Shown here: one piece after another, positions 22,938-31,412 of the stretch
Layout of the letters: every line of letters begins with the position of its first letter
Numbering within the stretch: position 1 is the first letter of the stretch
Assembly (NCBI GenBank): GCA_021295155.1
Contig: JAJTJC010000034.1
Coordinates: 124,001-188,000, forward strand
Length of the DNA stretch: 64,000 nt
Direction of reading: 5' to 3'
DNA from: Flavobacteriaceae bacterium D16
GTDB taxonomy: Bacteria > Bacteroidota > Bacteroidia > Flavobacteriales > Flavobacteriaceae
Notes under the pieces: model-generated
What the model was told of the DNA's origin: nothing
Databases searched by the model: none
The model's input: the letters and a program-made list of their open reading frames with translations, nothing else
Program-made: the position numbers and the translations under genes

Positions 22938-25900
22938 ATGAAAGAAGGTATAGCAGGAAAAATTGCCAAGGCATTTATCGGATCAAAACTAACAGTTTTG
23001 CTGATGATTGTTTTCATGATTATCGGGGTTTATAGTTCCTTCCTGATCCCTCGTGAGGAAGAACCACAGATAGACGTGCCTATGGCCGATATATTTGTGG
23101 GCTACCCCGGGGCAAGTCCCACTGAAGTGGAATCCCGGGTAATAAAACCCCTGGAAAAACTGATTTCCAACATCAAAGGGGTAGAGTATGTGTACTCCAC
23201 CGCGATGGAAGAAAAGGCCCTTGTAATCGTCCAGTTTTACGTTGGAGAGGATATTGAACGGTCTTTTGTAAAGCTCTATAACGAGATCAATAAGCATATG
23301 GATATCATGCCGCGAGGGGTAACCTTTCCGCTGGTGAAAACCCGTGCCATTGATGATGTTCCTATTCTGGGATTGACCTTATGGAGTGAAGAGTACAATG
23401 ATTACCAACTACGGCAAATTGCCCAGGAATTACAGCATGAGTTAGAAAAGGTAAAAGATGTATCCGCTACTCGGGAAATTGGGGGACGGGTACATGAATT
23501 AAAAGTGCTGCTCGATAAGGAGAAAACAGCTGCCAGTGGTCTGGACATGCTTTCTGTTGCCGAAATGATCAGGGCAAGCAATCAACAACTCAATAGCGGC
23601 ACCTTTGACCAAAACGATAAGGAGTTTGCGGTGACCACAGGCCAATTCCTGAATTCCCTTGAAGATGTTGAAAACCTGGTAGTAGGTACTCAGGATAACA
23701 GGCCAATTTACCTCAAACAAATTGCTTCAGTAACAGATGGCCCCGGGACACCCCAGAACTACGTTAGTTTAGGTTTTGGACCAGGGAGTCCAAAGGCAGC
23801 CGATTACCCCTCAGAGTATCCCGCAGTAACACTTTCTGTAGCAAAACGCAAAGGGGCGGATGCCATGAAAATAGCAGACCGTATCCTGGACAAGGTCGAT
23901 CATTTAAGGACCAACCTTATTCCGGATGAGGTGAAGGTGGAGGTAACCCGGAATTACGGTAAGACCGCCTCCCAGAAAGTTTCGGAATTACTGCTGCACC
24001 TGATAGGGGCTATTATAGCTGTTACTTTTGTGGTTATGCTCGCTATGGGCTGGAGGGGAGGTCTGGTTGTCTTTTTATCGGTTCCGATCACTTTTGCATT
24101 AACACTGTTGAGCTATTATATGCTCGATTATACCCTTAACAGGATTACTTTATTTGCCCTCGTATTCGTAACCGGTATAGTGGTAGATGATTCCATCATT
24201 ATTGCCGAGAATATGCACCGCCATTTCAAAATGAAAAGGCTTCCTTTTCGCCAGGCCGCTTTGTATGCGATTAATGAAGTAGGAAACCCTACTATTCTGG
24301 CCACATTTACGGTAATAGCATCGGTTTTACCCATGGCCTTTGTTTCAGGCCTGATGGGTCCTTATATGTCGCCAATGCCCATTGGAGCCTCTATTGCCAT
24401 GATTTTATCCTTGTTTGTGGCACTGACCATAACCCCGTATTTGGGTTACCTGTTTTTACGGGAAAAAGAAGGGAAGCCCGAACCCACAGAAGAGGAAGAA
24501 AAGCCACAGGAAACTCTTATTTACAGGCTGTATGAAAGGTTTGAAAAGCCCCTTATTGAGAATAAAAAGGTGCGCTGGACGTTTCTGGGAATTACGTTCC
24601 TTTTGCTGGCTGGCTCCATGGTACTGTTTTTCACTAAAACAGTGGCTGTCAAAATGCTGCCTTTCGATAATAAGAATGAATTCCAGGTAGTAATAGATAT
24701 GCCGGAAGGTACTACGCTGGAGCGGACAGCTGTTGTGGCACAGGAAGTAGCGCGGTATCTGTCTGAGCAGGACCATGTTGTCAATTACCAAAGCTATGTA
24801 GGCACATCAGCACCTATAACCTTTAACGGTTTGGTACGGCACTATGATTTGCGAGGTGCCAGCAATATGGCCGATATACAGGTAAACCTCACCGATAAAC
24901 ACGACAGAAGCGAACAGAGTCATGATATTGCCAAAGGGGTTAGGACTGCAATTCAGGAAATTGGAAAGCGTTACGGAGCCAATATAAAGATTGTTGAGGT
25001 GCCTCCGGGACCGCCAGTGCTTTCCACAATTGTTGGGGAAATTTATGGTCCCGATTACGATGCACAAATTGCTTTGGCAGATCAGGTTGTTGGCCTGTTG
25101 GAGAACACTGCCGATGTGGTAGACATCGACTGGATGGTTGAAGCCGATCAGAAACAGTATGCTTTTGTGGTCGATAAGGAACGAGCAATGCTTAATGGAG
25201 TGGCCCCGGAACAAATAACCCATACACTCCATATGGCGCTCTCTGATAGGGCTATTACCAACTTATATGATGAAAATGCCGCAGTACAGGTCCCTTTGAT
25301 ACTCTCCATTGACGAAAAGGAACGTTCCACTACCAATGATCTCAAGCAACTTATGATCAAATCCAAGGCAGGTCACCTGGTGGCTGTTGGAGATATAACT
25401 AAAATGGAAGAAAAGGTTCGCCCCAAGAGTATTTACCGCAAAAATCAGAAACGGGTGGTTTATGTGCTCGCCGATATGGCAGGTGAACTGGAAAGCCCGG
25501 TTTATGCCATACTTGGAATGACCGATAAGCTTATGCAATTAGACCTTCCCGAGGGATACAACCTTGAGGAGTTGTATATCAAACAGCCCGAGTTTGAAGA
25601 TGACTTTACGGTAAAATGGGATGGGGAATGGCAAATTACGCTGGAGGTATTCCGGGATCTTGGAATAGCCTTCCTGGGTGTAATTGTGATTATATATATC
25701 CTCATCGTGGGTTGGTTCCAGAATTTTAAGGCACCAGTGGTTATGATGGTGGCAATTCCGCTTTCGCTGATTGGAATAGTACTGGGACACTGGCTGCTCG
25801 ATGCCTATTTTACGGCCACCTCTTTTATAGGGATGATTGCCCTGGCCGGGATAATGGTTCGGAATTCGGTGTTGCTGATCGACTTTGTTAATTTACGATT

Positions 25901-26135
25901 GTCTGAGGGCATTCCCCTGAAGCAGGCGGTTATAGAAGCTGGAGCTATACGTACAACCCCCATCTTGCTCACGGCAGGAACGGTGGTGATTGGTGCGTTT
26001 GTGATACTGTTTGATCCCATTTTCCAGGGTCTGGCGATTTCACTAATGGGAGGGACCATCGTCTCAACGGTATTGACCTTGTTGGTTGTACCGCTTGTAT
26101 ATTACATGATTGAATCTAAAAACCATCAAAAATGA
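22938..26135 (+). CDS. RND family efflux transporter
   Basis: A 1065-residue inner-membrane proton antiporter with the normal RND layout: TM1 (about 14-33), a large periplasmic loop (YPGASPTEVESRVIKPLEKLISNIKGVEYVYS), TM2-6, the second loop and TM7-12. The TM4 proton relay is GIVVDDSIIIAENMHR with the double aspartate of the HAE/AcrB-like group, not the heavy-metal (CzcA) pattern. A charged insertion between TM6 and TM7 (EKEGKPEPTEEEEKPQE) is visible. It is translationally coupled by a 4-bp overlap to the PII-like gene. The substrate is unknown. Confidence 0.93.
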   Translation: MKEGIAGKIAKAFIGSKLTVLLMIVFMIIGVYSSFLIPREEEPQIDVPMADIFVGYPGASPTEVESRVIKPLEKLISNIKGVEYVYSTAMEEKALVIVQFYVGEDIERSFVKLYNEINKHMDIMPRGVTFPLVKTRAIDDVPILGLTLWSEEYNDYQLRQIAQELQHELEKVKDVSATREIGGRVHELKVLLDKEKTAASGLDMLSVAEMIRASNQQLNSGTFDQNDKEFAVTTGQFLNSLEDVENLVVGTQDNRPIYLKQIASVTDGPGTPQNYVSLGFGPGSPKAADYPSEYPAVTLSVAKRKGADAMKIADRILDKVDHLRTNLIPDEVKVEVTRNYGKTASQKVSELLLHLIGAIIAVTFVVMLAMGWRGGLVVFLSVPITFALTLLSYYMLDYTLNRITLFALVFVTGIVVDDSIIIAENMHRHFKMKRLPFRQAALYAINEVGNPTILATFTVIASVLPMAFVSGLMGPYMSPMPIGASIAMILSLFVALTITPYLGYLFLREKEGKPEPTEEEEKPQETLIYRLYERFEKPLIENKKVRWTFLGITFLLLAGSMVLFFTKTVAVKMLPFDNKNEFQVVIDMPEGTTLERTAVVAQEVARYLSEQDHVVNYQSYVGTSAPITFNGLVRHYDLRGASNMADIQVNLTDKHDRSEQSHDIAKGVRTAIQEIGKRYGANIKIVEVPPGPPVLSTIVGEIYGPDYDAQIALADQVVGLLENTADVVDIDWMVEADQKQYAFVVDKERAMLNGVAPEQITHTLHMALSDRAITNLYDENAAVQVPLILSIDEKERSTTNDLKQLMIKSKAGHLVAVGDITKMEEKVRPKSIYRKNQKRVVYVLADMAGELESPVYAILGMTDKLMQLDLPEGYNLEELYIKQPEFEDDFTVKWDGEWQITLEVFRDLGIAFLGVIVIIYILIVGWFQNFKAPVVMMVAIPLSLIGIVLGHWLLDAYFTATSFIGMIALAGIMVRNSVLLIDFVNLRLSEGIPLKQAVIEAGAIRTTPILLTAGTVVIGAFVILFDPIFQGLAISLMGGTIVSTVLTLLVVPLVYYMIESKNHQK

Positions 26136-26437
26136 AATTAGTAATTGTTACCGTTGTCGAGGACTTTGAGCCCGAAGTATTACAACTTTTTAAAAATGCA
26201 GGGATAGAGCAGTTCAGTGGGTCGGAAATAGATGGTTATAGAAACCAGGCTTCGTTACTAAAAGCCGCAAGTTGGTTTCCCGGAAAGGGTGGCGGGGTAG
26301 AATCAAGCCTGTTCTTTTCTTTTACGGAAGCTGACAAGATTAGAAAGTTATTTAAAGAGATCGAGGCGTTCAACTCAGATTTGGATACGGATAACCCCGT
26401 AAGAGCTGTCGTTATACCCATAGAAGAATATATTTAA
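26132..26437 (+). CDS. Small PII-like/CutA-like protein of efflux operon
   Basis: 101 residues beginning MKLVIVTVVEDFEPEVLQLFKNAGIEQF, a beta-alpha-beta start as in PII, CutA and DUF3240-type ferredoxin-fold proteins. GYRNQASLLKAASWFPGKGGGVESSLFFSF and VRAVVIPIEEYI complete a plausible second beta-alpha-beta unit. The start overlaps the pump's stop by 4 bp (ATGA), so the two are likely made together. By analogy with PII-like proteins beside RND pumps it may bind a small ligand or metal and adjust pump activity. Family placement is tentative. Confidence 0.7.
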   Translation: MKLVIVTVVEDFEPEVLQLFKNAGIEQFSGSEIDGYRNQASLLKAASWFPGKGGGVESSLFFSFTEADKIRKLFKEIEAFNSDLDTDNPVRAVVIPIEEYI

Positions 26438-26447
26438 TACCAGTAAT

Positions 26448-26633
26448 ATGAAAAATAGAATTGTAAGAGCTGTAGCAGGTTCTTTTGTGCTGATCAGTTT
26501 AATACTGGCCGTTTATGTAAATCTGAATTGGTTGTGGTTTACGGGTTTTGTAGGGCTCAACCTGTTGCAGTCTTCTTTTACCAAATGGTGCCTGATGGAA
26601 GATATTCTGACCAAGCTCGGAATTAAGGATTAA
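26448..26633 (+). CDS. YgaP-like (DUF2892) small membrane protein
   Basis: A 61-residue protein with the same pattern as the gene at 2517: basic N-terminus (MKNRIVRAVAGSF), hydrophobic helix (13-27), NLNWLWFTGFVGLNLLQSSFTKWCLMEDILTKLG. The FTKWCLMEDILTKLG ending is typical of DUF2892 proteins, with one cysteine in this position. It follows the PII-like gene by 10 bp, closing the efflux operon. Having a YgaP-like protein in both the sulfur island and the operator-linked efflux operon supports a shared sulfur function. Confidence 0.82.
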   Translation: MKNRIVRAVAGSFVLISLILAVYVNLNWLWFTGFVGLNLLQSSFTKWCLMEDILTKLGIKD

Positions 26634-26684
26634 AGCCTTATTTAGTTGATTATTAGCTTATTTATGGAATTCAAGACCTTAGGA

Positions 26685-26704
26685 TAACTTTTAATAACTT
26701 TTAA
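26685..26704. repeat. Tandem decamer upstream of trxB
   Basis: TAACTTTTAA occurs twice head to tail (26685-26694, 26695-26704), one helical turn apart, 64 bp before trxB. Each copy resembles a -7 element (TAnnTTTG with A/T at the end); a promoter or operator role is possible. Confidence 0.4.
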
Positions 26705-26768
26705 TGTAAGTTTTTTGGTCAAAATCCTACTTTTATCACGGTATTAATTGACGATTATCTGATAAAAT

Positions 26769-27734
26769 ATGAGCGAGCAAGTAGAACGAATTAAGACATT
26801 GATTATAGGTTCCGGACCTGCCGGTTATACAGCGGCTATTTATGCAGCACGGGCCGATTTAAAACCTGTGGTGTACACCGGGATGGAACCAGGTGGACAA
26901 TTGACCACTACAACTGAAGTGGATAATTTCCCCGGATATCCGGAGGGAATAGACGGGCCTACCATGATGGTGCAATTACAGCAACAGGCTGAACGTTTTG
27001 GAACGGATGTCCGAATCGGGATGGTTACAGCTGTTGAATTAAGTGATGAAATAGGCGGTATCCACAAGGCTACAATAGATAATGATAAGGTTGTTGAAGC
27101 CGAAACAGTAATTATCTCTACTGGGGCTTCTGCCAAGTACCTCAACATACCAAGTGAGCAACGATTGCGAGGAGGCGGTGTTTCTGCCTGTGCAGTTTGC
27201 GATGGATTCTTCTACAAAGGACAGGATGTAGCCATTGTTGGTGGAGGGGATACTGCTGCGGAAGAAGCTTCATACCTGGCCAATATTTGTAATAAGGTTA
27301 CCATGTTGATCCGTAAAGATTATATGCGGGCTTCAAAAGCAATGCAGCACCGTGTAAACAACCTTCCAAATATTGAAATCCGTTACAATTCAGAAGTGGA
27401 TGAAGTATTGGGAGAGCAGGTAGTGGAAGGACTACGGGTTGTAAATAACAAAACCGGTGAGAAAGAAGAGATCCCGGTAACCGGTCTATTTATTGCCATA
27501 GGGCATACCCCGAATACTGGAATCTTCAAAGGCCAGTTAGATATGGATGAAACAGGGTATATTATTACCAAGGGCAAGTCTACCAAAACCAACAAGCCCG
27601 GGGTCTTTGCCTCAGGAGATGCCCAGGACAAGGAGTATAGACAGGCGGTAACCGCTGCCGGAACAGGATGTATGGCAGCTCTTGATGCAGAGCGCTATCT
27701 GGCAACTGTAGAGACACCGGAGGAAGTGTCCTGA
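26769..27734 (+). CDS. trxB: Thioredoxin-disulfide reductase
   Basis: 321 residues with FAD motif LIIGSGPAGYTAAIYAARA, the redox dithiol CAVCDG (C141, C144), the NADPH fold VAIVGGGDTAAEEA and the second FAD motif GVFASGDAQD. It reduces thioredoxin with NADPH in the cytoplasm. Length matches the bacterial low-molecular-weight form. It is monocistronic with a strong terminator. No sulfur-island operator dyad is visible upstream. Confidence 0.96.
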   Translation: MSEQVERIKTLIIGSGPAGYTAAIYAARADLKPVVYTGMEPGGQLTTTTEVDNFPGYPEGIDGPTMMVQLQQQAERFGTDVRIGMVTAVELSDEIGGIHKATIDNDKVVEAETVIISTGASAKYLNIPSEQRLRGGGVSACAVCDGFFYKGQDVAIVGGGDTAAEEASYLANICNKVTMLIRKDYMRASKAMQHRVNNLPNIEIRYNSEVDEVLGEQVVEGLRVVNNKTGEKEEIPVTGLFIAIGHTPNTGIFKGQLDMDETGYIITKGKSTKTNKPGVFASGDAQDKEYRQAVTAAGTGCMAALDAERYLATVETPEEVS

Positions 27735-27742
27735 TAAGAACA

Positions 27743-27773
27743 AAAAAACCGCTGTGATAACAGCGGTTTTTTA
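27743..27773. terminator. Bidirectional terminator
   Basis: AAACCGCTGT/ACAGCGGTTT arms around GATA, with A-run and T-run on the two sides, between convergent trxB and the minus-strand gene at 27790. Confidence 0.9.
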
Positions 27774-27789
27774 TTGTGCTTAAGGCTGA

Positions 27790-28242
27790 TTAGTCTATAC
27801 GTTTATAATTCTCGGAGAAAGTACGATTACCTTCTTCGTCACTGGAAATCTGACTGTAGCTATTGTCAGTTAGCTTCAATTCAAAGGTGAAAACACTGAG
27901 TGTATCCAGGGCCTGCATCATCTGGTAGTCTCCGTATTCAATGGTCTCAATAAGTTCATCTGCGGTAATCCGGTAGGAACCAAAACCAAACCGGCCAATT
28001 GTGTCACTGGGGTTGGTTCTGGACCACATAATCTTGCCGTTGTAGTACATCTTAACCTGGCGGTAGCCTTCCGGTGCATATACCGTATCTGTGACTTCCT
28101 GGCCGTCATAATTGTAGAAACTTTCTAACTCCCATGTACCTTCAATGGTATGCATGGCAGGTGGGGTAGTAGTGGTGATTGCCGTACCTATAAACAGGAT
28201 CAGCAGCAATGCAACCAGTCCAATCAGCTTTCTCATGGCCAT
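27790..28242 (-). CDS. Lipocalin-like exported protein of unknown function
   Basis: A 150-residue protein with an N-terminal hydrophobic segment (MRKLIGLVALLLILFIGTAI from the second methionine at 28236), then GTWELESFYNYDGQEVTD, the usual start of lipocalin-like/DUF4488 domains, and YGDYQMMQALDTLSVFTFELKLTDNSYSQIS. Whether the N-terminus is cleaved or serves as an anchor is unclear. Function is unknown; it stands alone between trxB and the BioF-like gene. Confidence 0.75.
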   Translation of the reverse strand: MAMRKLIGLVALLLILFIGTAITTTTPPAMHTIEGTWELESFYNYDGQEVTDTVYAPEGYRQVKMYYNGKIMWSRTNPSDTIGRFGFGSYRITADELIETIEYGDYQMMQALDTLSVFTFELKLTDNSYSQISSDEEGNRTFSENYKRID

Positions 28243-28344
28243 ATAGTTTTTAAGGGTTACTCTTAATTATTTCATAAAAGTTACAAAAATTTTGTTAATA
28301 ATAGAACGCTGTTCTAAAATACTAGTATAAGGTATGCCCTCGAG

Positions 28345-29397
28345 TTAGTGGCTTTGAAAATATAGGTTAATGAGTTGAGCAAGCCTCCTGATTTCTTTCT
28401 CGCTGTGGGCAGCGGTGAGTACAATCCTGCTTGTAGGTTCTGAGTCTTCATTAGGATAATGGAAATGAGTTAACAGGATGTTGTGCTTCTTTAAAAAATC
28501 GGTTAGTCCCGGATTTCGATAACCAAATGCCGGTTGACTGGGAATGAAGTGAAATACATCCGGATTTTCCAGTAGAGAAAGAAACAAGTTTACCCTATTC
28601 TGAAGTTGTCTGCTTCTACTTTGAATTAATTCCCATGACTGAATTAGGGTGGCCAGACCTGCAGGATTGGCAGGGCTAGCGGCCCCATAAAACTCAGTTT
28701 TAGCCAATTTGTTTATCATTTCTTTGGAACCAACGACGGCGCCGGCAGGAATCCCTATCGCCTTGCCCAGGGAAAAGCATACGAGCAAGTTCCTGGGTTT
28801 AAGCCCGGCCAGAATAGAAAAGGCACCTCTACCTTCACTACCCATTACACCAAAACCATGGGAATCATCGGCAATAAGGATGCAGTGCGATAAGGGCAAA
28901 TCCTTTAAGGCTTCAAAACAGGGATAACTTGCTTCCTTGTTTTCCATGGTATCGATGAACAATACCGGCTTTGTTTTTTTAGTAGACAGGTGTTCTTTAA
29001 GATCTTCCTTTAGTTTATTATAGGAAGAAAAGGCAGGAGTTTTCCCTTGATAAAGAGCGGCATGGCTTTCCCGGGTATAAAAGAGTGTATAATCCGGGTG
29101 ATTGAAATAGTTGGCTAACAATTGCCCGGCCAGATAGCCGGAAGAAAGGGTTAAAGCGGCTTCCGCACCTACCGCTTCTTTAAGTTGCTGCTCCGCTTCG
29201 CTGTAAATTGCAATTTGCACATTGGCGTTACGAGAAGCCCCGTAATGCGTGCCATAACGGCTTATATTATTCATAAAGCATTTCTGGAACTCAGGGTCTG
29301 ATTGCAGTCCCAGGTACGCGGTACCCCCAAAGTACAAATGGGGTTTGCCTTCCAAATTAAATCGGGGTCCGGGAAATTGATCCAGCAGTTTCGTCAT
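28345..29397 (-). CDS. BioF-like alpha-oxoamine synthase family aminotransferase
   Basis: 350 residues of fold type I PLP enzyme in the 8-amino-7-oxononanoate synthase family: YLGLQSDPEF, GTHYGASRNANVQIAIYSEAEQQL, DDSHGFGVMG (177-186) and the PLP lysine in CFSLGKAIG (K212). The usual aspartate-alanine-histidine is DDSH here. The frame could extend to 29649 but that part is antisense-like, Cys-rich and overlaps the epimerase gene; the ATG at 29397 is chosen. It overlaps the epimerase stop (ATGA). No biotin genes are nearby, so a non-biotin alpha-oxoamine synthase is equally possible. Confidence 0.85.
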   Translation of the reverse strand: MTKLLDQFPGPRFNLEGKPHLYFGGTAYLGLQSDPEFQKCFMNNISRYGTHYGASRNANVQIAIYSEAEQQLKEAVGAEAALTLSSGYLAGQLLANYFNHPDYTLFYTRESHAALYQGKTPAFSSYNKLKEDLKEHLSTKKTKPVLFIDTMENKEASYPCFEALKDLPLSHCILIADDSHGFGVMGSEGRGAFSILAGLKPRNLLVCFSLGKAIGIPAGAVVGSKEMINKLAKTEFYGAASPANPAGLATLIQSWELIQSRSRQLQNRVNLFLSLLENPDVFHFIPSQPAFGYRNPGLTDFLKKHNILLTHFHYPNEDSEPTSRIVLTAAHSEKEIRRLAQLINLYFQSH

Positions 29398-30407
29398 GCG
29401 ATTAAGCTTACACCACTTCCTCCAATTTTGGGAAAGATTACTTTTGCCCCTTCCATAATCTGAACCCCTGTGGCAATATCTTCCGCAAGTAAGAGCGCAC
29501 CATCCATATCTACATAATCCAACTGGGGCAATAATTGGGCAATAGCAGAAATACCCACGGTAGATTCCGTCATACACCCTACCATCACCTTCATTCCCAA
29601 GGATTTCGCCTGCCTGATCATCCGTAGTGCAGGGGTAAGGCCACCACATTTGGTAAGTTTAATGTTAATTCCGTGAAAATGCAGGGCACAGGCCTGTACA
29701 TCGCTTTCTACAATACAGCTTTCATCAGCAATCACGGGAAGTACACTATTATGGGCCAGCTGCTCCATGCCTTCCCAATCATCTGCTTTTAGCGGTTGCT
29801 CCAGGAATTCTACGCCCAGTTCTTTGAGCAGTGACGCATTGATAATGGTTTCCTCTGCCGACCAGGCGCAATTAGCGTCTATTCGGAATGTGGCATCCGT
29901 GTGCCTGCGGAGTTCCCTAACGATCTCCAGGTCATGGTCAGTTCCTAGTTTGATCTTGTATATGGGCCAGGGCATTTCCCTGATCTTGTTTACCATAACC
30001 TCAATAGCATCCAATCCAATAGTGTAATTGCTAATGGGATAGTAACTGGTATCTGTTCCCCAGAGTTCATGGAGTGGCTTTCCTTTTAGTTTGCCATAAA
30101 GATCATGGGCGGCCAGATCCAATGCGCAAATACTGAAATTGCTCAACCCCCTATCAACAAGAAACTGGTGGAAAGCTTCTGGTTCCTCAAAATTGTAATG
30201 GACAATATCTGACCGAATCCCTTCAATTTCAGCAGTCATTCCGGAGAGGCTTATGCCGTAATAGGGATTGGAGGTCGCTTCTCCATATCCGGTTTTTCCA
30301 TTGAGTGATAGGGCTACAATCAGGCTGTCCTGGGTATCGTAGGATTCCCTTGAAATACCGAAGGTGTGTTTTAACCTCAGGGTATAAGGTCTTAGTGCTA
30401 ATTCCAT
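29394..30407 (-). CDS. Dipeptide epimerase (L-Ala-D/L-Glu epimerase type)
   Basis: A 337-residue enolase-superfamily enzyme. The catalytic lysine pair is YKIKLG (K151, K153), the metal ligands D177 (IDAN), E203 (EQP) and D228 (ADES), and the second-face lysine is in IKLTKCGG (K250/K253). These positions and the EQPL and MVGCMTES segments match dipeptide epimerases, which act on L-Ala-Glu from cell-wall recycling. The stop overlaps the BioF-like start, so the pair is translationally coupled. Substrate specificity is inferred from the family. Confidence 0.92.
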   Translation of the reverse strand: MELALRPYTLRLKHTFGISRESYDTQDSLIVALSLNGKTGYGEATSNPYYGISLSGMTAEIEGIRSDIVHYNFEEPEAFHQFLVDRGLSNFSICALDLAAHDLYGKLKGKPLHELWGTDTSYYPISNYTIGLDAIEVMVNKIREMPWPIYKIKLGTDHDLEIVRELRRHTDATFRIDANCAWSAEETIINASLLKELGVEFLEQPLKADDWEGMEQLAHNSVLPVIADESCIVESDVQACALHFHGINIKLTKCGGLTPALRMIRQAKSLGMKVMVGCMTESTVGISAIAQLLPQLDYVDMDGALLLAEDIATGVQIMEGAKVIFPKIGGSGVSLIA

Positions 30408-30456
30408 GAAATGGGTTTATTTACGAATATAGCTAAATATGCGTTTCGTAAAACAA

Positions 30457-30482
30457 AAAATCCGGGCACAAAGGCCCGGATT
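30457..30482 (-). terminator. Rho-independent terminator for GIN-domain gene
   Basis: TCCGGGC and GCCCGGA arms (30461-30467, 30474-30480); reading on the minus strand a T6 run follows. It ends the envelope group transcribed from 34 kb. Confidence 0.85.
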
Positions 30483-30560
30483 CAGGGGTATTGGTTGCGA
30501 ATCAGGTATGGAAAATTAGCATCGTTATTGGTTTCACCCGGATTCGTGATAGTTGCCCCC

Positions 30561-31283
30561 TTAGTATTCTCTAACGCTACCTGAAACGGATTTGTTTTTT
30601 GTCACCTGAGCCTTGCCTGTGTAGGAGATATCTGCACCACTACTGGCATCAGCTACAAGCCTTTCAGACACATTTAAGCGAATGTCTGCCCCACTGCTGG
30701 CATCGGCTTCACAGGTTTTGACCTTGAATTCACTGGCCTTGATATCTGCTCCGCTGCTTGCGTCTGCATAAAGGGTGTTAGCAACACCGCTAATACGAAG
30801 GTCCGCACCACTACTGGAGTCTGCGTGGACAATATCAGCGCTTAAGGTCACTTTAAGGTCAGCACCACTGCTTGTGTCGAGGTAGATCTCGTCTGCTTCA
30901 ATACCTTCGCGGGTAATAAGATCCGCACCACTGCTCGCTTTAAGCGAAGTAATTACAGGCAGTGTTACGTATACTTTTTTTGTAGCACGGCCGATATTTT
31001 CAACAGCGTGGATAGTAAGCTTACCATTTTTGATATCGGTGGCAATAAGATCGATTACATTTTCATCGGCTTCCACAAGGATTTCAAAATCCCGGTCCTG
31101 AGTTATGTAAACGTCCAGGCCTTCAGTTGCCACTACCGCGGTGAACTCACTTGTTACTTCGCGTCGTTCGTCGGTAATATTACCGTTACCTCTTTTTCCT
31201 TCTCCCCAGCTCATATCAAAGGCACATGAAGACAGGAACAGGGCCATTAATACTGCGATTGTGATTTTTGCTAGTGTTGTCAT
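30561..31283 (-). CDS. DUF2807 (GIN/adhesin-head) lipoprotein with SSGAD repeats
   Basis: 240 residues with lipobox LFLSSCAFD and a DUF2807 beta-helix. Six copies of SSGAD recur about every 18-20 residues (LKASSGAD, LDTSSGAD, ADSSSGAD, and three ADASSGAD), each marking one rung of the helix. DUF2807 proteins are common beside PspC genes in Flavobacteriia. The gene follows the PspC gene by 129 bp on the same strand and ends at a terminator. A structural or surface role is likely; ligand unknown. Confidence 0.9.
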   Translation of the reverse strand: MTTLAKITIAVLMALFLSSCAFDMSWGEGKRGNGNITDERREVTSEFTAVVATEGLDVYITQDRDFEILVEADENVIDLIATDIKNGKLTIHAVENIGRATKKVYVTLPVITSLKASSGADLITREGIEADEIYLDTSSGADLKVTLSADIVHADSSSGADLRISGVANTLYADASSGADIKASEFKVKTCEADASSGADIRLNVSERLVADASSGADISYTGKAQVTKNKSVSGSVREY

Positions 31284-31412
31284 GTTTGTCGTTTTTAGAT
31301 TGTTTTCTGCTGTTATTTCAATTCGGTATCAAATTTCAGAAACCTCTGTAGCATCCCCCATTTTTAACTACCCAATTGTTGATTTTGATGACTGAATTGT
31401 GTTGTTATTTTA

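Noticed and set aside
24456-25232. Several minus-strand frames inside the RND pump gene
   Set aside because: Shadow frames of a long conserved gene; low-complexity His/Cys-rich translations.
26711-26736. Complete -33/-7 promoter for trxB (TTTTGG and TACTTTTA)
   Set aside because: The two elements are only about 11 bp apart, too short for the Bacteroidota sigma factor, so only the tandem decamer is listed.
29398-29649. Cys-rich N-terminal extension of the BioF-like protein
   Set aside because: It overlaps the epimerase gene on the same strand in another frame and has no similarity to the family; ATG at 29397 fits.
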